NCBI GenBank assembly: GCA_017163975.1
Contig: JAFFSR010000246.1
Location: 107,501 to 171,500, forward strand
Source of the DNA: Anastatus disparis
Taxonomy: Eukaryota > Arthropoda > Insecta > Hymenoptera > Eupelmidae
Direction of reading: 5' to 3'
DNA length: 64,000 bases
The number at the start of each line of letters is the position of its first letter. Positions within the stretch are counted from its first letter, which is position 1. The notes below the pieces were generated by a model that was given only the letters and a program-made list of their open reading frames with translations, made no database searches and was not told the origin of the DNA. This document shows positions 1 through 11,623 of this stretch, one piece after another. Made by a program: the position numbers and the translations under genes.

Positions 1-151
1 CACTTGTGGTAAAGAAGCAACTCAATCTTGAGAGTCAAGGGGACTCACGTTAATCAAACATCCTTAAGAAAATAGAACTTACTACGTCCATGTTATTGTT
101 TCTGGGTAGCGCTAAAAATAAATTTAGCACGTTCAAAGCAACAGCTTTTAA

Positions 152-554
152 CGGCATGTCGGAGCTGCAGCAATCGAGTTTTGCTTTTTTTATTTTATCA
201 ATATCTTTTTAAATTCTTAAATTAAACAAATATAATGACTTGTCTGCACTAAAGCTATACTAATACAATAATTTTTGTTAAAATAAAAAATCATTTGGAC
301 TTATTATTTTTTTATGAGCTTGGATTGGAAATTAGATATCAAACTCGACAAACCTAACCTTAAAATACGATACATTGAAAGTTTTTATTATAACTTTGTA
401 TGTATAATATTTTGGTGGATTTCTTGAGTTGTCCGCACTAGAGTTTAATCTCACAAACTTTTTCTTTGTAGCAAAGAAACTCAATTAAACGCATCGTTTA
501 TTCATAAGTTAGGATTGGAAATATTATTAGAAGGCGGACAGCTTCGTCATGCTC
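152..554. mobile_element. TTAA-flanked MITE, family 1, copy 1
   Basis: A 403 bp segment is bounded on both sides by TTAA (148-151 and 555-558). Its left end reads CGGCATGTCGGAGCTG and its right end, reverse-complemented, reads GAGCATGACGAAGCTG, an imperfect terminal inverted repeat. A copy of exactly the same length in the same orientation lies at 11166-11568, also between TTAA sites. There is no coding capacity. TTAA duplication is typical of piggyBac and Kolobok elements; I cannot choose between them. Confidence 0.8.
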
Positions 555-1399
555 TTAAGTGCTTGTATAATATTTAGCTTTGAATTTACTTTATCAAGGC
601 CCACATAGCACGTAAGCTTCCAGGAAGCTTCAGTGTAAGGTTCGAAATCTTACAGGAAGCTTTCATGGGAAGCTTCAGTGTAAGGTTCGAAATCTTACAG
701 GAAGCTTTCATGGGAAGCTTCCAGTAAGCTTAAAATGTCTGGGACAAACTAGCTGTCAGAAATATTCCAAGAAAGATTGTTATAATCTTCTAAGGAATCC
801 TTCAGGAAGCTTTCCCGAAAGACGATGGTAAGCTTCCAAGGAATCTGAATAAAAGATTACAGTAAAATATTTACAAAACCTTCTAGACTCCTACATATAT
901 GTTCCTTGAAACCTTGTAAAAAGCTTCCATGGAAACTTCCAGTAAGCTTAAAATGTCTAGGACAAACTAGCTGTCAGAAATATTCCGAGAAAGATTGTTG
1001 TAATCTTCTAGGGAGCCTTTTAGGAAGCTTCCTCGTAAGACGTTGGCAAGCTTCCAAGGAATCTAAATAAAAGATTTCGGTAAGATATTTATAAAGCTTT
1101 CGTGAGTCTTACATATAGATTCCCTTAAATCTTACAGGAAGATTTCATAGAAGCTTTCAGTAAGATTAAAATGTATGGAAAAAATTAATTGTCAGAAATA
1201 TTTTAAGGAAAGTTGTCGCGTAATTTTTAGGGAACCTTTCAGGAAACTTTAACGAAAGGATTACAGTAAGCTTTCAAGAAATCATAATAATATATTCTAG
1301 TAAGATAACTACTAAGCTTCTAGAGTCTGATACATTTTTATAGATTTATTTTATCGTTTATTGAACTTACAAATTATTTTATACAGTAAATAATTCACA

Positions 1400-1532
1400 T
1401 TAATACGCATATAACTCATAAAACGCATAAAAACGCATAAAACGCAAGAAAAATTTTTAACCTGATCGGGGCTCGAACCCATGACCTGCAGATTACGAAG
1501 CATCAACGCTACCTATTATGCTATGGTACGCT
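1400..1532 (-). mobile_element. tRNA-derived SINE-like sequence
   Basis: On the minus strand 1532-1461 contains a match to the RNA polymerase III A box (TAGCATAATAGG) and B box (GGTTCGAGCC) at tRNA spacing; by position the anticodon would be CGT. The arms pair poorly for a functional tRNA. Downstream on the minus strand comes a T-run and then a short tandem tail of GCGTTTTAT-like units (about 1450-1400), which is SINE-like. I could not define a target-site duplication. Confidence 0.55.
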
Positions 1533-2274
1533 TGTTACGAACACTGATCATTTCTTATTTATATAGTTTACGTAACATAAACATTGTCTTTTATATTCTT
1601 TTCAGCATTTGTAAAATTAAACGAAACAGTTGATTAATAGTAAGTTATTAATAATTTTTAAAAATAATTAGAGGTCAGTAGAATTATTTTTTTGAATCAT
1701 TTTTTTGTCCTCAGGCCGCAAAACGAATTTTTGTATCCTGTATACGGAGCACAAAATAGTGTATTCTTGTCCTAGGCCGCAAAATAAAAATGTGTATATT
1801 CAATGTATTATTTTAATATAAGTTCGCAGAAAAATGTTTTCGACGTTGCTGATTCTTGGAATTGAACTGAATGAACTGCTCGCTTTCCTTAATATCGCTA
1901 TCCTTTTCTTATATATACTATACTGGGTATGCGTTAACGAATAACATAGACTCAATATATGTATATTATGAAAGAAAAGGAAAGAGCGAGAGAAAGACGT
2001 AGTTACAAGTTTCGCGTGTTAAAACTTTTTTTTTCTTTTTTTAAATATTTTTTAATTATAATTTTTATAGTTTAACTTTATTTTATATTTTATTGTGTTT
2101 TTGTTTAATTTTAATGTTGTATTTTAACAATTATTAGTGGTTTTTATAATCGAATTTTTTTCATTGTTTTTTTTCATTGTATTTTAAGAATTATTAGTTA
2201 TTTATTGTTTATAATTGAATTTTTTTATTAAATTCTTTTATATTTTAAGAATTATCAATTATTTTTTTATAGGC
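1533..2274. other. AT-rich stretch without recognised gene
   Basis: Mostly A/T runs (2020-2270 is almost pure T and A). Two GTCCT(C/A)GGCCGCAAAA-like motifs occur at about 1708 and 1768. I see no coding region. Confidence 0.5.
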
Positions 2275-2465
2275 GGAAGGTGGGGCTCGCCCCAGCTTCC
2301 GCTAAACGGCCTTTGGGCAAAAAAATAGTATATGCAGTCTCGGCCACAAACGTATTATTCTTGCTCGTGCAGCTGGAGTGGCCTCGCTACGCTCGGCCCC
2401 TCAGCATGCACTCGCCAAGAATGATACGTTTTGTGGCCTCGACGCATAATATACTATTTAGTTAG
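2275..2465. repeat. GC-rich island with hairpin
   Basis: A sharply GC-rich patch in AT-rich surroundings. Positions about 2323-2380 and 2405-2461 form an imperfect inverted repeat: AATAGTATATGCAG and GGCCACAAACGTAT on the left answer ATACGTTTTGTGGCC and GCATAATATACTATT on the right. A second small inverted pair, GGCGGAAG / CTTCCGC, sits at 2273-2304. A 61-codon frame crosses it but is explained by the hairpin. Confidence 0.6.
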
Positions 2466-3276
2466 AAAATTTTTTATTATAAAACTAATTATCAATCAAT
2501 CTATTATTTACATATTTTACGTTTACGTTTATTAATTATTTAAAACCATATAAAAGGAAGATTAAAAATGTCTACTTTACCGACATTTTCTTTTTCTTTC
2601 GGGGAAATATCCCATAAAATGTTGTTGAAAAGTAACATATACCTTTCTTGGAAGCTAACTGAAAGCTTCTTGTGTTACCTAACTGATAAACCTTACAGGT
2701 ATGTTATATGCAAGATTTAATTAACGTTTCGTGGAGTATTCCTTAAACATTTACATGAAGCTTTCATGAAAGCTTCTCGAAAGTGTTCTTAGTTAGCTTG
2801 CTAGTGAATCTCTCAGAAAGCTTACTGCAATCTTTCTAGTTAGTTTACTTGAAACCTTTGCTAATCTATTTATTAAGACTTTTGCGTAAGGTTACAGGAA
2901 GGTAGCAAAAAGATTCCACGGAATATATTCCGTGGAATCTTTTGTGGAATATAGGAAGCATTTTTTGGACTTATATTATGCTTACTGTAAACTTATGTTA
3001 ATTTTCGAAAAGGTGAATGGAAGCTTACATCGGAATATTATATAAAAGTTTCATGAGAAGCTTCCTTGTAAACTATTTTGCTATGTGGGTGGTCTTTGCA
3101 TGAATCTTTAATGAAAGGTTCCATTAATGTTTCATGAAAGATTACGTGAAAGCTTTTATTAACTTTTCTCGGAAGATTCCCGAAAGCTTTCGACGTATCC
3201 TTACTAATGAATCTTTCAGTAAGCTTGCAGTTATCTTCTATGAAAGATTATATTTGAAGTAAGCGAAATATTCCAT

Positions 3277-5246
3277 GAAAGAAGACACGAACCTTTTTAG
3301 AAAGTTTCCTGAAAGCTTCCATGATTACCTAACTGATGAATTTTTCGGGAAGCTTACAGTAATCTTTTTCAATATCTTTCATGTCACCTTTGCGTATTCA
3401 TCTATGGAAAGTTTTCTGGAAAGTCACTGTAAGATTCCATAAAGATTTTAGGGAATATTGCACGTTAGCATTCAGTAAACTTCTTTTTAGATTACATTTA
3501 GCTTACACAAGCTTTCATCGAATCTTTCAGTTGAGTTTTTCCGTAACATTTATTGAAAAAGTTTTTATTCATAGTTGTTAAATATCTTTCAGGAATCTTT
3601 CATCGATTCTTACATTAATTTTCAATGAAAGGTTCCATTAATGTTCCATGAAAGATTACGTGAAAGCATTTATTAACCTTTCTCGCAAGATGCCCGAAAG
3701 CTTTCGACGTAACCTTACTAATGAATCTTTCAATAAGCTTGCAATTATCTTTAATGAAATATTCCATTTAAGGTAAGCGGAATATTCTATTGAACAAAGC
3801 ATAAATCTTTTTAGAAAGCTTCCTGTAGGCTTCCACGATTACCTAACTGATGAATCTTTCAGGAAGCTTACAATAATCTTTGTCAATATCTTCCATGTAA
3901 CCTTTGCGTATTTATACATGGAAGCTTTCCTGTAATGTTACTATAAGATTGCAAAAAGATTTAAGAAAACATTGCACGTAAGCTTTTATTATTTATTTAT
4001 TTTTGCTAACTTTTAGTTTACTTTTAGATTACATGGAATATCACAATGTAATATTAATAAAAGATTCAGTAAGCTTTCAGAAAGGTTAATGGAAGCTTCC
4101 TCTGGAATATTACGTGAACGTTTCACGGAAAGCTTCCTTGGAAGCTTTCGTGCTCTGTGTGCGATAAAATCAGTTCTTCGTCATCGAATAATATATTCCT
4201 TTTTTCAACACGGGATGCGGCTTCCTCTTTTTTTTGTCAAAATTAATAGTTTAAAAAAAATCAATCCTTTGATTACAAAAAAACAGATATTACGACTTGT
4301 TTTCAACAGTTGTGGAAATTCTTCATGTAATCTTCCATCGTTACATACATTAATTTTCTATGAAAGTTTTTTTATGTTCCATAAAAGATTACATGAAAGC
4401 TTTTATTAATCTCTTTTGAAAAATTTCCGAAGGCTTCTAGCGAAAGCTTACTAATGAAACTTTCGGGAAGCTTGCAGTTATCTTTCATGAAAGATTGTAT
4501 TAAACGTTAGCGGAATATTCTATGAAAGATGACACGAATCTTTTCAGTAAGCTTCCTGTAAGCCTTCATGATTACCTAACCGATGAACCTTTTAGGAAGC
4601 TTACAGTAATCTTTCTTACTATCTTACATGCAACCTTTCTGAATACATTCATGGAAGATTTGCTGAAAGGTTACTGTAAGATTGTAAAAATATTTCAAGA
4701 AATCTTACATGTGATTATTTAGTAACCTTTTTTCTAGATTACATTTAGCTAACTGCAAACTTTCATGAAATCTTCCAGTGGAATCTTCCTGTAAGGCTTT
4801 CTAGAAAGCTTACATTTACAGTGGTGAAAATTCTTTCTGTAATCTTCCATCTTCATTTACAATAATCTTTCATTAAATCTTCCATTTATGTTTCGTGAAA
4901 GATTATTTAGGAAAGATTGATTTAGGAAAGCTTCTGGCGAAAGCTTACAAATGAATCTTTCGGGAAGCTTGCAGTTATCTTTCATGAAAGATTGTATTAA
5001 ACGTTAGCGGAATATTTTATGAAAGATGACACGAATCTTTTCAGTAAGCTTCCTGTAAACTTTCACGATTACCTAACCGATGAATCTTTCGGAAAGCTTA
5101 CGGTAATCTTTCTCACTATCTTACATGTAACTTTTCTGGATCCATTCATGAAAGCTTGGCTAAAAGGTTACTGTAAGATTTTGAAAAGATTTTGGAGAAT
5201 ATTTCACGTAAGCTTTCTTCAGCCATTTATTCATGCTTACGTTTAG
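3277..5246. repeat. Higher-order tandem copies inside the AAGCTT block
   Basis: A long segment containing GATTACCTAACTGATGAATC followed by a gAAGCTTACaGTAATCTTT motif is repeated starting near 3277, 3789, 4521 and 5018, giving spacings of about 512, 732 and 497 bp. The last two copies are the most alike. This is tandem amplification on top of the short AAGCTT motif. Confidence 0.65.
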
Positions 5247-5469
5247 CTTACTTTTAGATTACATGAAATATTACAATGTAATATTAATGAAAGATTTGGT
5301 AATCTTACAGAAAAGCCAATGGATGCTTCCGCTGGAATATTACGTGAAAGTTTCATGGGAAGCTTCCTTGGAAGCTTTCGTGCTATGTGGGGGTGACAAC
5401 GACAAACCAATATATTATTTTCGGCGTTACGTTTTCCGCTGTCTTCAAAACCGATGTCAGAAATAGGAG

Positions 5470-5700
5470 AGTTTCCATGGAAAGAAACACTCTGACCTTC
5501 CAATAACCTTAAAAACTAGTTTCAAGGTCAATATGCACAAGGTCTTTGACTCCAAAATTTAATCTTGTATTCACTTGTCCATAAATCCTGAAAAGTTCGA
5601 TTTATTTTACCTTCTGAAGGTCACTTTGACCTTAAAATAACCTTGAAGATAAAAATCAAGGTCAAAGTCAAGGTCATAATCAGATGCACCGTTTGATTTC
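5470..5700. repeat. Clustered AAGGTCA motifs
   Basis: About 230 bp holds repeated (T)CAAGGTCA and its complement TGACCTT (near 5495, 5512, 5622, 5630, 5658, 5667, 5673), apparently a dispersed repeat remnant. The motif equals the FTZ-F1/ERR-type nuclear receptor half site, but there is no nearby gene to regulate. Confidence 0.4.
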
Positions 5701-6082
5701 CCAAAATTTTCAATCTTACTTTGTTTCTAGTACCCTTATTTTCCAAGATATTTAGGTGTATCCAATCATTTGAGACACCCTATCTAATAATTTACTTGTA
5801 CACGTATTTATAAAATTTACTTATACACGTGTTTATAAAATTTATTTATTACGTCAACAATTTATAAAAATATTTTTAATTTGCAAACTATTCTAATACA
5901 CGAATAACAATTACTTAATGCTGTAATTATATACATCCGCTGAGGCGCTCGACCTATGAGATTGTTGTTATTTTATTATATGTTCTAGCCTAGCTACGTT
6001 ATTAATCTTTTTTTTTATGTTTTTAATAATTTTAATGTGTTCATCTAATTGAGTACTCCTAATTCTAGTTTTATATCACATA

Positions 6083-6545
6083 GTCCAGGGAAATTAGCAC
6101 AATTTTAATGAAAAAAAAATAAAAAATATATCCAGACTGTACCACGTGGATTTGGTAAAGGGGGTAGTGATGAATGAAAAAAAAATTCGTTTACTAGGGG
6201 GGGGGGGGAGTAGTCTAATAGATTTGGGGGGAAAGAGGGGGAAAATTGATTATTTGCAATTTGCGGCTAAAGTTGACGTCGAAAGAAAAAATGTTTAATA
6301 CAAAAGTTGTAGATCATACAAAAATGAACAATTTTCATACAGGTCATTTTTTGAAATAACCTCAAAATTTTCGAGATAAATGAGAAAAATCAATTTTTTT
6401 GTTTTTGATTTTTTATTTTTACAAAAATAATTTAATTTTGATGAAATTTGGTGAAAATTTACCTATTAGTATCTAAAATAAGTACAAATTTTTTAAGATA
6501 AAAATATTAATAAATTTTTGAAATATTCATTTTTTTCGGTGAAAA
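6083..6545 (+). repeat. Left long terminal inverted repeat
   Basis: Matches the reverse complement of 13509-13956. Landmarks are CCAGACTGTACCA, a G-run (6199-6210, with C-runs in the right copy near 13822 and 13844), AGTTGACGTCGAAAG and a stretch of AAAATCAATTTTTTTG. Confidence 0.75.
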
Positions 6546-6954
6546 TTTTTTTTTTCAAACGAAATTTGTCCTCAGGAAAATGATCGTACAGAACTCTACC
6601 AGGGCTCATTTTTTTCGTTTTGAGTTATACTTTTTGGTGAAATAATAGAAAATATAGTTATGATTCAAAAACATCCTCAAAAATGCAAAAAAACAAGAAG
6701 TAAAAATTGCAAAAATTAATTTTTCAGCAATTATTGATAATTTGTTTAAATTTTTTAATTAATTAAAAATGTTAGTTCACCAATGAATTATATACATAAA
6801 ATACAATAAAAAATGATATATCTTAACTATCAAAAATTTATTTTTTTATAAAAGAATTTGAAATTTTGTTTTCGCCTTTAAAATTATTTTATTTATAAAA
6901 AAAATTTTAATTATATTTACAATTAATGATTTATATTTATTTGATACAGAATAA

Positions 6955-9900
6955 CTATGTTAACCTTGGCCTCTTCAGCGTATTTGGTACTTCACATACT
7001 TCATCGTCTAATTCTTCACTACTTGTTATTTCTTGAAGATATATCTCTTCACTATCGCTTACTTCTTCTACGTATTCGTTTTCCGAGTTGAAGCAAGGAC
7101 TCTGCTGCTCGATTTCATCTGTTTCTTCGGAATCATCATCAGGCAAAATTTTCTCTATGTTTGAGCAATTACTCGATTCATGACATTTTTTACATAAATC
7201 TGTGCATGGTAACCCATGTTTCCGACATCCACATCGAGTACTTTCACATTTGCTTTCACAACTGCAAGAAATGATTTTTAATAAATCTTCAGGTACAAGT
7301 TGGTCTACTGTAAATCGAGGCATGAGCATTTTTAATTTATTAACTATGACTTCTTTCCAGCCATACTTGGTTGCATTTGTTTTGTTTCCAAGCCATGTTT
7401 GAAGCTAAAAGTATGCTCTGTAAGAGTGTTGGATACCTGCTCCAGTAGTTGGTGGTAAATTTTCTAATTTAAATAAAGACTTTGCAGTCAATACTTTGTA
7501 TTTCTGAAATCTTAAATGGTTAAGAGATATATCAGCTTTACATTTGTAAAGTGACATAATTAATTTACAACCATTTTGAGCAATGACTTTTGGCTCAGCA
7601 TTTATCTGGTAAAAAGGCTTTACAAGCTCTGTCAAGTTAGGAGTATTCAACAGTGACTTTACTGCTGTTTTTTTTCCTTTGCCTGTAAAAGCAGACGTTG
7701 TGTCACAGCCAGTAAAACAATGTAAAAAGCCGACAATTGAACGATAATTTTCATACTTAAGAAGGGGCCAAACTATCTGTCTTTGTCTAATAGCGTTTTT
7801 CATCATTTATGTAAACACTATCCGGTATAACAAGAAAAAAATAGCAGCCCCCGCTAGATATTAGTATAATAAGTAAATTTTGTAATAACAACCAAATTTT
7901 TTCACTGCGTAGTTTTTGAATAATTAGAGACCTACCAAAAAAAGATAGGTTATATTCTAGATTGCTAGTAGGTCTCTAATTAGTCAAAAACTATGCGGTA
8001 AAAAATTTGGTTGTTATTACAAAATTTACTAGTTATACTAATATCTAGCGGGGGCTGCTATTTTTTTCTTGTTATACCGGATAGTGTTTACATAAATGAT
8101 GAAAAACGCTATTAGACAAAGACAGATAGTTCGGCCCCTTCTTAAAGCTACTCGAAGAATACATTGAGTCGCTTACATTACCTGCACCTGGCTTTAAAAA
8201 GTAAATTGTAGCATTGGACAAGTTTAATTGATTTAATAAAACCAAAAGATCAATATCTTGACCAACTACAACCACCCTTTTTTATATTCGGTAATTCCTG
8301 TTGTTGGATTCAATGCTCTGTACGTTTCAGCGATTTCTATTGCTGTACTAATAATTAAAAAGTCTGCATCCTCTTCTGCTTGCTTTACAGTATACCCTTC
8401 AAATGTGAATGCTTTAAGTAATTCTTTCATTATTGCATTTTTATTTTTTTCATTTGAGGAAAACTTTTCTTGTGGTAGTGGTATTTTTGTCTGCAGTTCG
8501 ATATTAATAAAAGGAATATTTGTTACACGTTTTCGCCTAAAGCGTTCAAGAGTTTTTGTTGAAGGTGCAGTTGACTCACAGTCCAGATAACCATCAAATA
8601 CTATGCAGCTATTGTCTGCGTAATGATTGCGTACGAAAGACAAATATTTTCCGATGATCACTTCGACAGTATCATTTTTTGCCAAATAACTTTATGCAAT
8701 AGGAACCCTCCGTCGATAACATGTACAACATTTTCGGTAGTCGATAAAGCTTCCGTGCTACTAAATTCATCGAACAGTTGTGATTTAACGTTTTTTCTGA
8801 AGCCGTTTTCTGTGAAAAGTGATACCGGGAATGGAGCAAGTTCGAATTTTAAATACTTTTCCATGTCAGATTTGCTGTTGATATTTACGCATAAACGTTG
8901 AAACAATAATAATGGATTTATTGCGATGGTCTCATTATTTACTTTCACTGATGACTGGACACTTTTAAGAGACAAAACTTTGTTTTTTCATGTAAATTCA
9001 ACACTTTCAAAATCCTGGCCTATTATTGATTTAATAGATTGCATGCCTACTTCGTACGCTTGGTGACAGTTAATTGATTCGTTGCCAACAATTCCAGAAA
9101 ATATTGACATAATATTTTGTGTCTCTACAAATGGATAATATTTGTTAAAAAATTCCAATAATTTTTCGACATCAGCAATATCTCTCATGATTCTAGACTC
9201 TTTAGAATCTACATGTTATTCAGAGATGGAATAAGAAACATTGCAAAAATTTTCCATTTTATTACAAACTTCAACTAAAATAATCATGCTTTGCATGAAT
9301 TTTGTTATTACGCTTTCGGCCATTCCACGTCCGTGTGTGAGTCCAACTTGAATCTTCATTGATCGCATTAAAACTTGCTCTTTGGTCATGTCTGACCAGA
9401 CTCCAGACCACAACTTTTCGGAACGTCTAATCGTGAAGTAGCCATTTGATGTAAAAAATTCATATTGATAGGCATCCATCACATCTCCTAAGTGTAACAT
9501 ATCTTGAAGATATAAGTGAGCTGATTTCGCGTAATATGCCCGGTTGCATGAAAGTATGGAATCATTTGTTCAATACATTTCAAATGTAGATTCCAGTTCC
9601 CTGAACGTTCTGCTTTTATAAAATCTTTAACTATTGTTAACATATCCCAATACAAAATCCAAAGTTGTGCAGTCGGTCCTCTTTTTTTCAAGTCTTCAAT
9701 CGTCTCATAAATTTGTCTCTTATTTTTGTAAATTGTTCTTTCATAATATCTTCTTTAAATGTGTCTGTACTAAAATGTAGCAAGAGTGCATCAAACATAA
9801 TCTTATCTTCTTCAGTTAATTCTAGCATTTCAAAAATTATTATAGCTAAAGCAAGTTGAATAAGAAAATGTGTTCTGATGGATCTCGAATAGGCATGTCC

Positions 9901-10849
9901 GAAAAATGCTTTTTCTGCTGAATTGTCGGTTAATATTATGCAGAAAGCTTCCTTGAGCCCACTTCCATCCATTATGAATCCTATTGAAGCTAGGAATGAC
10001 ATAAGCTTGTGAAATCCACCTAACCTGACCCTAATCTTTGACAAACCATGTGGATCATGCTCTGAATGTACACATGACAAAATATATCGAGCCTTTTGAT
10101 AAAAAGGCTGATCAAATGTTACCAAGGATATGCTATCTTTATTTTCTTCAGCTGCTTGTACTAAAACAGTAAAAATTGTGTCGTAGTTGCTCGGTGGATT
10201 ATTCACAAATGGTAATGGAATTATTTTCGATATTTTGTAATCACAATCAGAATAAAAATCTTCCATGAATCCACTGTAGCCCTTCAAATTTTTATTGGAA
10301 TACTTTGAATAGAGCCAAGTAAAATCTTCCATCGACCTTTCTGGTCTTGTGCAATTGTTATCAAAAATATTTTCAATGTATGTTGTTTTTAAGCCTGTCG
10401 CATTTTTTTTTCAAACCGTTTTACTTGAGTAAATCCGAACTTGCCAATGTCATTTGAGGTTGGAATCTTTTGTATTCTAGCGACAGTTTTTTTTGAAGTG
10501 ACACTTGATGAGAGAGTTGTGACTTTTATTCCTCCCATTGCGTGGAACGTATTTTTTCCATCGATAGTACATGTATTGTGATCGGCGTTGTCAAAAACAT
10601 ACTGAGTAAAACATTCGAGATTACAAGTATGATTATCAGGATCATCTACAATTGATGCTTCAAACTGCAAAGTTTCGTCATACGTTGCGCATAATCCTAA
10701 ATATGACAAAGAATCTATTAACCCTCTTAAAGTGTACTTTTTGTGCATCATCAATGACAGACCAAGTAAAATTGGCGATAAAAATGACCGTGGCCTTGCT
10801 AATGAAACTATGCTATGAGCAATTGTTGCTATGCACTTTTTTCATCTAA
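6955..10849 (-). pseudogene. Broken nuclease-like / CXC-domain gene of a repetitive arthropod family
   Basis: At least ten minus-strand open segments read in order from about 10849 to 6955 as one protein, with shifts between all three frames and stops, so it is a pseudogene. The N-terminal part (10754-9216) is alpha/beta-rich without a domain I can name. The middle (8685-8072) contains VVVVGQDIDLLVLL-like acidic residues, and 7806-7405 contains FTGCDTTSAFTGKGKK, reminiscent of PIN/FEN-type nucleases. The C-terminal segment (7329-6955) has cysteines at residues 22, 24, 28, 33, 35, 42, 46, 49 and 55, in the spacing of a Tesmin/TSO1-type CXC domain, followed by an acidic Glu/Asp/Ser tail. I recognise this layout as a multi-copy family in arthropods and cnidarians; its function is unknown to me. 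The break between 7806 and 8072 is caused by a fold-back insertion or duplication. Confidence 0.7.
7757..8145. repeat. Fold-back inverted repeat inside the CXC gene
   Basis: Arms of about 187 bp (7757-7943 and 7960-8145) are near-perfect reverse complements around position 7951. The outer 50 bp of the left arm is coding sequence of the gene (residues KNAIRQRQIVWPLLK); the right arm carries the same codons on the opposite strand. The inner part shows GCAGCCCCCGCTAGATATTA and its complement. Confidence 0.85.
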
Positions 10850-11161
10850 TATCTAACTTGTTACTTTTTTTTGTGACTTTCTATTAAAATATAAGAAATA
10901 TTTTCAAATATATTTTTTTCATAAAAATTAGGTAGAACGTAATTATTTTTATCGTGTACAATTTTGCGAATATCCTCTAAAGTAATTTTACCAGCCATTT
11001 CTACAATTCTTTTACGTTCTAATTTAGGATTTTTTTCTTAATTTGCATATCATTCTTTCCAGACTTGGTTACTCATTTTATGACGAAAAAGAATAATAAT
11101 ATCCGTTTTTAAATGTATAAATTCTAGTTCGCTAGTAGAATAATGCTTTATTAAATTATAC
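10850..11161. other. AT-rich interval upstream of the CXC gene
   Basis: Possibly the 5' part of the broken gene: minus-strand reading near 11080-10880 has short open stretches, including a Lys/Glu-rich one, but they are interrupted and I cannot assign them. Confidence 0.3.
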
Positions 11162-11165
11162 TTAA

Positions 11166-11568
11166 CGGCATGTCGGAGCTGCAGCAATCGAGTTTTGCTT
11201 TTTTTATTTTATCGATATCTTTTTAAATTCTTAAATTAAACAAATATAATGACTTGCCCGCACTAAAGTTATATTAGTACAATAATTTTTGTTAAAATAA
11301 AAAATCATTTGGACTTGTTATTTTTTTATGAGCTTGGATTGGAAATTAGATATCAAACTCGACAAACCTAACCTTAAAATACGATATATTGAAAGTTTTT
11401 ATTATAACTTTGTATGTATAATATTTTCGTGGATTTCTTGAGTTGTCCGCACTAGAGTTTAATCTCACAAACTTTTTCTTTGTAGCAAAGAAACTCAATT
11501 AAACGCATCGTTTATTCATAAGTTATGATTGGAAATATTATTAGAAGGCGGACAGCTTCGTCATGCTC
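11166..11568. mobile_element. TTAA-flanked MITE, family 1, copy 2
   Basis: It is 403 bp between TTAA at 11162-11165 and 11569-11572, nearly identical over its whole length to 152-554. The close match implies recent spread. It lies between the CXC gene and the palindromic element. Confidence 0.85.
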
Positions 11569-11623
11569 TTAAGTTAGAGGTCCCACCAAGCAAGTAGGTG
11601 ATTTATATGTATTTTGAGCCGCT

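Larger units (their letters stand above)
600..5392. repeat. AAGCTT-rich repeat element with CCCACATAGCA ends
   Basis: The block starts with CCCACATAGCACG and ends with CGTGCTATGTGGG, an inverted terminal pair. Between 600-1335 and 2560-5392 it is packed with variants of short inverted motifs around AAGCTT (such as GGAAGCTTTC and AATCTTACAGGAAGC). The stretch 1340-2550 does not share this texture and looks like inserted or unrelated DNA. Open frames here merely read through the repeats. The same end motif recurs at 22740 and, in a variant form, in the palindrome at 31655. It is best read as a non-autonomous DNA transposon with dense subterminal repeats. Confidence 0.6.

Noticed and set aside
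1461..1532. Functional tRNA gene
   Set aside because: Control boxes are present but stem pairing is poor and a SINE-type tail follows.
3381..5466. Several open frames of 60-106 codons in the AAGCTT block
   Set aside because: They are frames through repeated DNA; two near-identical ones 497 bp apart are just the tandem copies.
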